From Piromyces finnis (taxonomy: Eukaryota > Neocallimastigomycota > Neocallimastigomycetes > Neocallimastigales > Neocallimastigaceae), in NCBI GenBank assembly GCA_002104945.1, contig MCFH01000003.1, positions 620,001 to 684,000 of the forward strand: DNA of 64,000 nt. The letters are read 5' to 3'. The notes beneath the pieces were generated by a model, which saw nothing but the letters and a program-made list of their open reading frames with translations, had not been told where the DNA came from and made no database searches. This document shows, in pieces, positions 12,787-33,893 of this stretch. The stretch's first letter is position 1; every line of letters begins with the position of its first letter. The translations under genes and the position numbers were made by a program.

Positions 12787-14017
12787 TTAATCTAATTGGC
12801 TTGATATTAACCCAAAGAGGCGACACAAATCATCTACTTTTTTAATATTTAATTGTTCTAATTTCATATTTTTTCCCTGTTCAAAATCCATCAAATATTT
12901 CTCTATTATTGCCGTTTTGGATTCTACTATATTTTGTATTTCATTTGATTTTATATGATTTAAATAAAGCCCTATAATTAATTGAACTTTTCCTTTTTTC
13001 ACTAAATTTGGATATATAATGTATCTATAATTTCTCATTAAATAATAAAATTCTTTCTGTAACTGGTCTTTTCCATTCTCAGGATGTGGAGCAAGACCAA
13101 CCCTTGGAATTTTATAAATTGTTTCTTTTGGTAATTTCACCTGACTAATATTATTGTTATTATTTACTATATCTGATTTTGAAGTTTTTTTCTTTTTTGC
13201 TTGGGAATTGGTTTCTTCATTTTTTGTTAATTTTCGTTTTCGTGAATTTGAAATATTTTGGGTTAAACTATCAAAAATGGGTTCTTGTGATGTTGAACAA
13301 AGAGTTAATTTTTGATTTTTTGTTATATCTATATTATTATTAAATTCTTCTTCTACTAACTCTTTAACACTATTTTTTTTAAAAATTTCTAATATTTTAT
13401 CTACTACTTTACTGGGGCCATGAATATAATCTTTTGGTTGGTTGTTACTAATTTCTTGAATACTTCTTATTAAAATACCTCCAGAAAACTTTACTGGAGA
13501 ATGCAGTCCAAAAGTAATATCTACTCCTTTCCATGTACCTCCTCTATAGACACCACCTTTTTTATGAAAATACCAATAATTTTGATTATACTGAATTGAG
13601 TCATTGTGAGTAAAGGGGTCATAATGCTTTTTAGAATCATTATAATAAAATTCAATTTCAGCAATACGAAACCATTTTGACTTTATCAGTAATGCTGTTT
13701 CATTTAATATAATATCACTGATTTTATCAAAATAAGCTTGGATATTTTCAGGTGACTTTTTAATATCTGGAAATTGTTTAATTACCTTGAATAAATTATC
13801 ATTTCTACTGTTGTATATTTACATTTTTGGGGTATATATTATATATATTAAAAAATATAAATATATATGTTTTGAACATAAATACATATTACTTATAATA
13901 CATTTGTAATTTATACTTTTTGAAAAATATATATATATAATATGAATAAATACACTTATTAATAATTAATTATTAAAATATATTATTACAATTATTTACT
14001 TACATTATATTATCCAT
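12787..14017 (-). CDS. Conserved hypothetical protein, two exons (GGVYRGGT / PRVGL motifs)
   Basis: Exons 14004-14017 (ATG and 14 nt) and 12787-13807 flank a 196-nt GTAAGT...CAG intron; they join in phase to 1035 nt, 344 aa. The protein starts MDNIIRNDNLFKVIKQF. Residues ~45-115 form a conserved-looking block: FRIAEIEFYYND, HYDPFTHND, YWYFHKKGGVYRGGTWKG, VDITFG, GGILIRSI. A Lys/Ser/Asn-rich linker (~170-225) resembling a nuclear localisation region follows (SRKRKL, KKKK). A second block has IYKIPRVGLAPHPENGK and FYYLMRNYRYIIYPNLVKKG. The order (acidic E-x-E, DPFTH, aromatic YWYFH, GGxLIR) vaguely recalls alkyladenine DNA glycosylases, but no family assignment is safe from sequence reading alone. 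Most of the protein lies upstream of the first in-frame ATG of exon 2, so an ATG-to-stop search would find only its last third. Confidence 0.8.
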
Positions 14018-14411
14018 CTTATATATTATAAAATAGTATTTATCAATAATAAAATTTGTCTCTTAATACTATGCTAAAAAAACTCCTTTACATTAATTTA
14101 TGAAATTTCAAGCAATTGAATTAGATTTATTTGCATTTACAAAAAACTAAATTTGCGAAGGAAAAAAAAAAGTTTTTTATCATTTTTAAAATGTAATTAA
14201 TTTCGTATACATTATAACATTAATGTATACATTTGTTATTTTTTTATGGAATAAATACAGCTTTATGTAAAAGTTAAAAAAATAGTTTCACACCATGATA
14301 TATATCATTTCAAAATATCCTTATTAAATAATAAAAAAAATACGAAAATAATAATTAAAAAATATGTTTAATATGAAAATCTTATACTTATTTATTTATT
14401 TATCTGTATAT

Positions 14412-14482
<71 letters not shown>

Positions 14483-14484
14483 TT

Positions 14485-14555
<71 letters not shown>

Positions 14556-14901
14556 TCTATTTAAATATATATATCTTTTCATATCTTTTTTGTTTCGTTT
14601 TTATTAATTATTTCATATTATTTATTTCTTATTATTTATTTCTTATATTTATTTATTATTTATTTATTTTTATTTTTATTTTTATTTTCATTTTTTATTT
14701 TTTATTTTTTTTTCTCTTCTCTCTTTATTGTTTCATACTAATTTTTAATTATTTTTATTCTATTGTACTATTGACTTTACATTTTTATCGTTTTTATGTT
14801 ATTTAATAGCATTTTGTTATTATTATTTATTAATTATCTTTAATATTTAAACTTTTTTTTTTTTAAACTTTTGGCCCAAGTTTAAAATTTATTTATTTTA
14901 T
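14018..14901. other. Intergenic region between the 12787-14017 gene and MON2
   Basis: A/T-rich with no coding signal. Dominated by the (TTTA)n array at 14388-14560 and shorter TTTA/TTTTTA tracts to 14700. Confidence 0.75.
14388..14560. repeat. (TTTA)n tetranucleotide array, ~170 bp
   Basis: About 42 TTTA units with one short interruption near 14484. The Leu/Phe/Ile/Tyr frame across it is an artefact. Confidence 0.97.
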
Positions 14902-24060
<9,159 letters not shown>

Positions 24061-25899
24061 TTAGAAGTTCTATTTATTTTAATAAATTAAATATTAAAAT
24101 AGAATTAGTAATAAGATTATATCAAAATATTAAAATAAAAAAAAAAAACTTACTTTAAATTCTTCTGAATATAAATCTGGACCTGGTAAACCATATGGAT
24201 CATGATCTTCTGGGTAAGAATCAAAGTTAGAAGCATCACCTTCACTAGTAAATGGTGGGATATATGGAGCTTTAACCTTAACTTCAGCTAATTTCTTCCA
24301 ATCAATTTCACTAAACCATTTATGCTTCTTAATATCAGCAGAACCACTCTTTAAGTTACCATATCTCTTAGTAAGATCTGGTGAAAGAAGTCTTTTTATC
24401 AAATCCTTAGCAGCTGGATCAAAGTAACTTGGCCATCTTAATCTACCTTCTAAAATACGTTCATAAAGTCTCATTTGATCTTCATCATAGAATGGTGGGA
24501 AACCAGCTAACATTTCATATATAAGAACTCCTAAAGCATACCAATCAACAGCTTTACCATAACCCTTTGATTGAATAATTTCTGGAGCTAAGTAATCTGG
24601 AGTACCACATAAAGTCCATGTAACATCTGGTACATGTTTTGCAAAACCAAAATCAGTAATTTTTATATTACCATTTTTATCGATAAGTAAATTTTCTGGC
24701 TTTAAATCTCTATAAATGATATCATTTGAGTGTAAATGTTCAAAAGCAAGAACTACTTGAGCAGCATAAAATCTTGCAACATGATTTGGTAATCTCTATT
24801 ATTCAAAAACGGTAAATAAAAAAATTAAAATATAATCATTAATATTTATTTATTTGTTTGTTTTTTCGTTGATAATATATTTATATATTAATATTTAGTT
24901 TCATTTAAATAATTGATAAAGTATTTTTTTTTTTAACTTTTAAAAAAAAAATTATATAGATATGTGAATGAAAAAAAATATATTTTAAGAAACCTTCTTT
25001 TTTTATAAACTCATTAAAAACTTTATAATAAATATTTAAGCTATAATAATTATTATTTTTTTTTTTTTATTTAGCTATTTTCTTTTTATTCCGAATCACT
25101 ACTTTATCATTTTAATTTCTATTCAATTATTCTTCTATTTTTGATTTTATGAAAAGATATATATATTTACCTTGCATTGTCTTAAGTATGAGAATAATTC
25201 ACCACCACATACGTATTCAAGAACAATGTAAAGATTTCTGTTATCTTTAAATGAGCCTACTAAATTAACCATATATGGATGATTAAGAGATTCTAAAATC
25301 TTTTTTTCATTAATAGTGTGTTCTACTTGTTTTGATTCAATAATTTGACGTTTAACCAATACTTTCATGGCATAATATTTTCCAGTTTCTTTATGTTTTA
25401 CTAAATGTACTCTACCGAAAGAACCAGTACCCAAAGTTTGCATAATTACAAAATCATCTAACTTAAATCTTTTTTTTTCTGCTGGTGGTTCTGTTGAAGT
25501 TTTTTCCTTCTTTAGTACCTCATTAACTTCTTCTTCTTTAATTGGTTCTACCTCCTTTTGAATCTTAGTAGAAGTTATAGTACTTTTTAATGGTGTTTCT
25601 GTCTTTGGAGCTAATGTGGATGATGTAATCTTAGATAATTCTTTCTTTGTAGGTGTTGATCCAGCTGAATTTGGAATTGGTGATATTGGAATATTGGCTT
25701 CTTTCATTTCTTTTAAAGAATCCTTCTTTTTATCAGATGAAAAAAGTTTACTATTATGAGATGTGTGTGAATGATGATGAGTAGATCCAGAACTGGATAT
25801 TTTACTACTCTTTACAGAACTTGACTTCACCGAATCATGACCTAATTTATCTTTATTTTTATCTTTTCCAATACCAAGTTTTGTTAAGAATGACGACAT
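24061..25899 (-). CDS. cAMP-dependent protein kinase catalytic subunit (AGC kinase), three exons
   Basis: Exons 25171-25899, 24154-24795 and 24061-24069 join in phase to 1380 nt, 459 aa. A ~145-residue Ser/Lys/His-rich N-terminal extension precedes the kinase domain. Seen motifs: glycine loop [12 protein letters not shown], catalytic lysine [24 protein letters not shown], activation segment [14 protein letters not shown] (Thr phosphorylated in the family), [19 protein letters not shown]. The AGC C-tail ends YSEEFKNF, where NF and the stop come from a 9-nt exon after a GTAAGT...TAG intron. This recreates the FxxF-COOH end diagnostic of PKA-C (yeast FRDF, mammal FSEF). PKA-C phosphorylates Ser/Thr after R-R-x motifs and is held inactive by the cAMP-binding regulatory subunit, which is not in this window. 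Reading on instead of splicing would replace NF with VSFFFLF, which lacks the motif. Confidence 0.93.
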
Positions 25900-28164
25900 T
25901 TTTTTTTAAATTATTTGATACCTTTTTTACTTTTTTTTTTTTTAATAATCAATTCATAATTCATGGTTTTATTATAAAAGATTTATATATATATATTTAA
26001 TATTTAAAAAAAATATTGTAAAAATATAAATATTAATAATTAAAATTTTACTCTTTTTTAATTATTGAGAAATAAAAGATATTAAAATATGTATAATTAA
26101 TTGTTATAAATTCTCTTAACTACTTTATATATCTGTTTTTACTTTATAAACATTTTTTTTATTAGAAAAAAAAAATTACACATAAAAGATTTTGATTGAA
26201 ATAATTTTTCTATTATAAAAATTTTTGTAACAATTTCGGTAAAATAATTTTTATTTCTTTTCAATAACAAAAAAATATATATAATATTAAATTATTTAGA
26301 TAATATTTATTCTTTATCTGTTTATATTGTAATTACACTTTCATTAAGTAAATATTATTCTCTTTTTTTTTTTTTTTTTTTCTACGGTTACTTTTAAATT
26401 ATATTTTTTTTAAAGAATGTAATATAAATGAATTTATTATTATTGTCTCGAAAATTTTTTGAATATATATTTTTTATATTTTATTAATATTATCGTCTCT
26501 ATCTTAATTTTTTTTTTTCTCTATTAAAAAAAATGGTTAAACTATTATATATTTTATTCATTTCATACTAATAAATATTTACTTTTTATTTTTTAAGAGC
26601 AATGATAATTATATGTTAATACTTTATTATTAAATTATTAATATATATTGTATATATATTTACGATAAAAAAGAAAAAGGATACAAAAAAATTTAAAAAA
26701 AAAAAAAGAAAAAATATTAAAATGAAAACAAAAATAAAAATAAAATATATATATAAAAATATATACTTAATTTATAAATATAAATATTTTATATATTATA
26801 ATTATATTTTTTAAAAATATAAAGGTAATGATGAAAAGTAAAAATCTAAAATATTATAAAAATAAAAATATATAATTCTATAAATAATTATTATTTTGAA
26901 TATACATTTTATTATAATTTAGATTTGCATATTTTAAAAAACTTTTTATATATCCTCTCTCAATTCTATCTATTATTAATTTATTATAATAAACAAATTG
27001 ACAAGAAAATTTAAAAATAAAAATTGAATATTATAAATAAAATATTCTTTTCTTTTTATACATCTATTTAATAATATGTATTAAGAAAAATGATAATTCA
27101 TTTAATCATTTATTTTTACTCAGAAGTCCACAAAAAAAAAAAAAAAAAAAAAAAAAACATTATTTTAGATAAATATATAATGCACATTATACGCTATTAA
27201 TAGCTTCATATTTTACACACGACTACTATTATTTAATATAATAGATACATATTCCTTATATCTATTTTAATAATATAAAATTTCATATTATCTCGTAACT
27301 TAAAAGTATTTAATATTTCATATAAATAAATATTATTGTTTCCACGTTTATTAACTTTAAAAAAAAAAAAAAGATTATTAATATTTATAATTTGTATAAA
27401 AAAAATAATATAATTCAAATATATTTATCATCATCATGATTTAATAAACTTTATATTTTTTCTTTATTTTATTTTTAAAGTTTGATATTTTTAACATTTA
27501 AGTAGTATACTTTATTTTTACATATTATCAAATATTAAATATCATAAACAATATGGTAAATTAAAATATCCTTATAAAAATGTTTTCAATTTTAGAAAAA
27601 AAAAAAAATAAGTTAATCTATTACCACATTCAACTTTTAAATTTTGGATTTTTTTAATTTTTTAAGAATTTTATTATAGAATATTATAAAATTCTTAATA
27701 TTTATATATATATATATAAATATTAATTTTTTCTACAAATTCTTCTAAAAAAATATTAATAACGGGTATTTATATATATAAAAATAGTCTAATTTCCTTA
27801 AATATTTATTGACTTAAAATTTTGAAATAAATATGTATTATTAATAAAAGACTATCATTACAAATGGGATTAATTCTATATATTATACTTACCTAATTAT
27901 AAATAATAATGATTTTTCCTGCATATGAATAGAAATTTTAAACCTTTTATTTGTTATTGATGATTGGTATTAACAGAGGTTGTTTTTTTTTTTTAGCTAT
28001 TTTCAAAAGAAAAAAAAAAAAAATTGTTCTCATTTAATTCTCTTTTATCTAATATATAATTAAAAACTAAAAAATATTATTAAACGTTTGTTACTTTTTT
28101 TTTTTTTTTTAACGAAATTTATCTAATTTTTATTTTATTTTTTATTTTAAATAATGATGATTGA

Positions 28165-28248
<84 letters not shown>

Positions 28249-28806
28249 GATATAATATTACTTTTCAATTGAGAAGATTAAGAAAATAAAAATTATTATA
28301 CACCATCTCTCTTTTCTTTATTAATCTTTTTATTTACAATAATATATATTATAAATTAAAGTAAATTAATTAATTTTAATAATTATTATTTTTAACTCAC
28401 ATTCTTTATTTTATCTATTTGTTTTTTGTTCTTTATTTATATTATTCTGTTTGTTTGTTTTTAATTCATTTAATGGTATCACAAAAAAATATATATATAT
28501 ATATAAAGAAAAATAATTAAGTAATTGTAATAAGGATAGTAATTATTAACGAAATGAAATGAATATAATTTTAAAATAAGCAATAATAATAGTAAATATG
28601 ATAATTAAAATATAAAATATATATAATTAATGATAGGCAAATAAAATTTATCTAAAATTTATATGTTTCTTTGTTCTTTGATAATTTATAGTTCAAATTG
28701 TTCAAAGTATTTATAGTGTTTGTTTTTTAGTATTTTAAATATATAAAAGTGTTACTACCATTATAAGAAAAATGGTTTTATTTAACTATTCTTATTATTA
28801 TCATCA
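25900..28806. other. Gene-free A/T-rich region, 2.9 kb
   Basis: Nothing coding could be supported. It includes the 5' flank of the PKA gene, an A run at about 27131-27156, TA runs and an (ATT)n array at 28165-28249. No tRNA box motifs were seen. Confidence 0.65.
28165..28249. repeat. (ATT)n microsatellite, ~85 bp
   Basis: About 28 uninterrupted ATT triplets downstream of the NTH1 gene. Confidence 0.97.
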
Positions 28807-30136
28807 TTATTTTTTTGACTTTTTTCTTGAAGGACAATGATGGACAGGACATTCTGAACATTTTGGATTAACAGGTAAACAGCAAATTTGACCAAACCCT
28901 ACTAATAATGGGTTAATTTCTTTCCAATATTTATCTGGAAGCCAGCTTTCTAGATTAACTCTGGCAATTTCTGGATTCTTTGACTTTTCAATCCATCCTA
29001 AACGTTCTGATATTCTATGAACATGAACATCAACACCAATTCCCATATTTCTAATTTTGTATTATAAAATAACTTATTATTTTGATTTTTCTTTTTAAAA
29101 AAAAAAATAAATAAAAAAGTTTTAAAAAATTATAAAATATATTACTTATTCCATGCAACTTGCAAAGTTAAATATCCCTATTTCATAATTTAAATGTATT
29201 TACATTTAGTATTATAAGAATATGTATTTATTTAAAGAAACTAACATTACTATTTATTTATGTTAATTATAAATTGAATTGAAATACCATCTTTTTTCCT
29301 ACTCCAGGAAGTTTAATAAGTTCTTCAATATTATCGGGTATGTCATCGTCATATTTTTCGTGTAATATTTCAGTAGTTTTTTTAATATATCTTTTTAATT
29401 AAATAGAATATATTTTAATGTATATTTAATTAATATTGTCTATAACTCTTAATATCATTGTTGTGTAATATTTTTATAATTATTTCATTCTTAATATAAA
29501 ATAATGAATTATTATATATTGAAATTCATTATTATAATAATAGTTATAATAATAATAGCAATAATAATAAAATAATTACATAGTTTTACGGTTATGAAAT
29601 CCAACTTTTTCAATACATTCGTCAATTTCTTTTTCACTCATTTTTAAAACATTTTCAATTGTGAGGCCTTTTTTTTGAAGTTTGTGTATAGCTTCTGCTG
29701 TTGTTTGGTCTTTTGTTTGAGAAGATAACATTAATGAAATTAAAACTTGATATCTATATTGTTTTGGTGGAAGATCCTCATCAGCTAATCGTTCACAGCC
29801 TTGAGTATCTACCGGTGCTTCATTTTCCATTCTATATTTTTTTATTTCATTAAGTGTATCCAACCAATATTTAGGCTTGCTTTTACTATTTTTGCAATTA
29901 TCACCTTTCTTTGTTGTAGCCTTATTTATGACTGTATCTTCTGCTTTAACAATTTTTCCTCTTTTTATTTTATTATCTTTTTCAATTTTAATATTTTTTA
30001 AATTTTTTATTTTTTGGTCTTTATTATCCTGTGTATTTTCTTCTTCTACCTCGATTTTAATATGCTTTCTTTTTTTAGAAGAAATTAATTTAGTTTCTGT
30101 TGAATTTGTTTCTTTTGAACTTCTTAAGCGTACCAT
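28807..30136 (-). CDS. NTH1: Endonuclease III homologue (NTH1), four exons
   Basis: Exons 29580-30136, 29288-29390, 29146-29177 and 28807-29050 join in phase to 936 nt, 311 aa. This is a bifunctional DNA glycosylase/AP lyase removing oxidised pyrimidines in base-excision repair. A Lys-rich N-terminal ~90 residues (KKRKHIK, KRGK) suggests nuclear targeting. The domain starts near [25 protein letters not shown] is the family signature. The helix-hairpin-helix LPGVGKK carries the catalytic lysine in the second exon, and [14 protein letters not shown] carries the catalytic aspartate in the fourth. The C-terminal 4Fe-4S motif reads [16 protein letters not shown], with four residues in the last gap where bacterial and human enzymes have five. 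Only the first and last exons are found by simple ORF search; the short 103- and 32-nt exons supply the HhH and the link to the Asp loop. Confidence 0.93.
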
Positions 30137-31262
<1,126 letters not shown>

Positions 31263-33436
31263 ATGAATTTTAATTTAAATATTAATTTTAATGATAAGGG
31301 TGAAATAAAGAATAAAAATAAAGAAAGGAAAGATGGGAGTGTAAATATCAAATAAATAGGGAATATAAAATATAAACATTTTAAATGTGATTATATGAAT
31401 TTATAAATTTAATTCCAAATGTTATATACTAAAAGAAATTGTTATTATTATTGACATTATTATAATTACCATTATACTGATATTATAAATATAACATAAT
31501 ATAATATTTAATAAACATGTGTAAAATATATGAAAAATATGCATATATATATATATTTAAAAAAAATAAATAAATAAATAAAGGACCTTAAAATAGATAA
31601 TATTATTCAACAAGAATACTCTTTTCAATATTTATTAACTATTCCTTATAAGGATTTGCTAAAAATTGATGGAGAAAAAGAAGAAATGTTATTATTGCTC
31701 GAAATTGGAAATATTGGATATAGACTGGATAAAATAAAAGAATACCTAGTGAATACATTTAATAAATATAATGTAAAATAATCATTTAATATTTAATATT
31801 TGAATTTTTAAAATTCTGAAATTACAATTGTTTTAATTAAAAATGCACCTTTTTTTATTCTTACAATATAACAAAATTAAATAATTTTTATTCTATTATA
31901 TCAATTCAAAATAAAGCTTGTAAATAATAAAATATACAAAATATCATTATACTTAACTAATGTAAATAATAATGAAAAAGATGCTATTCCTACAAATACT
32001 ACTATATCATTATCATCCTTATTACCAATATTAAGTAAATTTCAATAATTATAATTTTTATCTTTATATATATTGTTTTCATTTATCCACACACATACCT
32101 CAATATATAAATATTTGTTATTAATTTCTTATTTAAATTATTTTTTTAAAATTAAAAACAATACACCCTAAAATTAAAATATCAATTATATTTCAAATTA
32201 ATTATACAATAATTAACTTTAAAAAGATTCTACTCTAAATAAATTTAAAATGCAAATAGAATATTTACAACAACAGATAGAAATGATTATTCATGAATTA
32301 TATCTTTTATCTATCAAGTTAAGAAAGTATATTCACTACCATACTGTTACCATAAACAAAAAAGAAGTAAAAGAAAATTTTGAAATTCGAAGCAGCTCTC
32401 TAATATTGTAAATATGGAGGAGAAATTAATTGTTTTAATATAGTTAAATTTATAGTTAAATGTAATAAATTCTTAAATTTAAAAAGAAAAATTAATGATG
32501 ACCTTTTTATCTATTCTATGAATTTATTGTATTATAGAGTCGCACTAGAGCAACATCTAATGGAACGAATATTTTATATTCTATCTGATGCAGAAGAAAA
32601 TCATGAAAATGATAATAATGAAAATTTTAATATTAATGCTAATAAAAATTCTTATGTTGATGAAGACATTATTATTGGTGATGATGATGATAATAATAAT
32701 AATAATAATATTGTTATTTTAAGTGAAAATATTTACTACAATGATAATAGTTTTATTGATGATACTAGTAGTATTAAAATCAGTATTGATAATGATAACG
32801 ATAGTAGTTATATAAATTATGATATTGATAATAATAGAATTAATGATAATAATAATAATAATACCAATAATAGTACTACAAAGAATTTTGAATGCTGGGA
32901 AGTTTTATATTCTCTAATTAAAAATGACGTCACAAAGCAAATTCTTTCCGAGGAAAAACAGGAAATATCTAGAGGAATACTTTCAGAAGACAAACAAAAT
33001 TACATGAACATATTAGAAAAAATTAATGGTAAGTAAATAAATTATAAAAAGAAAATATATATTATTGAAATTAAAAATAAGAATTTTGAATGGTCTAATA
33101 TTTATTTTTATTACAACAACAACATAAAAATAACAATAATTTTCTTATAAATTAAAAAAAAAAGCATCTATTATAGATGAGTAATATTTACAATATATAT
33201 TTTTAATAATATTTAAATTAGCAAATTTTGCTAAACATAATATAATGGATTTAAACAATGTTTTTTTTATATTCAATATTAAATATTTTATTAACCATTA
33301 CATGTTTTCTCATAAGTTTTAATTATTATCTAAGTATATTATTTAGTTTTCTTTTGTTTTAAAAGAAATAATTTTTTTTTTCATGTTTTTCATGTTTTGT
33401 TTTATTTTTTTTTTTTCAGGTTCGCTTTTATTATAA
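31263..33436 (+). CDS. Unrecognised six-exon gene, coiled-coil / Asn-Asp-rich protein
   Basis: Exons 31263-31340, 31584-31772, 31917-32034, 32227-32407, 32487-33028 and 33420-33436. They total 1125 nt, in phase throughout, 374 aa. I do not recognise the family. The first half has a well-structured look: EYSFQYLLTIPYKDLL, EMLLLLEIGNIGYRLDKIKEYL, then a likely coiled coil (MQIEYLQQQIEMIIHELYLL, then KLRKYI), then MNLLYYRVALEQHLMERIFY. Residues ~225-320 are Asn/Asp low complexity. The end is NYMNILEKINGSLLL. No signal peptide or membrane segment is evident. The exon model rests on GT-AG signals and phase only: exon 1 is Asn-rich and could be wrong, and intron 4 is only 79 nt. The last 17-nt exon follows a good polypyrimidine tract and CAG. 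Confidence 0.6.
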
Positions 33437-33706
33437 AAAGTTATGTCTATGTGAAAATATAGTAGTAAAAATAGACATAATTGTGGCTTCATATAAAAAT
33501 ATATTATCATAATAATAAAGTTTCTGATAAATTAAATTTCATAATTAATTATGAAATTAGTTGTACTAAAAGTTTTAAAGATCTTTTATGTAAAAATAAA
33601 TTTCAAAATTGTATATATATATATATATATCTAGTAAATAACATTAGTTTTTTTTTTTTTTTTTGTATATTTTCATAAAAAAGTTAATAAATAAAAATAT
33701 AATATC

Positions 33707-33859
33707 ATGCAAATGGAGGTACAAATTATATAGCAATGGAAAAAAGAATATAAAATTAAAAGATAAAAAATAAATAACATATATAAATTATATAATAGAG
33801 TATATCAGAAATAACTTCAGAAGATTATTATAATGGGTAATGGTTAATTCACATATTAC

Positions 33860-33893
<34 letters not shown>

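Noticed and set aside
14364-14564. Leu/Phe/Ile/Tyr repeat ORF (also 23043-23255)
   Set aside because: Both are translations of (TTTA)n arrays and have no conserved flank.
33791-33836. Extra 5' exon of the WD40 gene (SEITSEDYYN)
   Set aside because: Its donor would leave phase 2, which leads to an immediate stop after joining to the exon at 34210. Kept out of the model, though another junction is possible.
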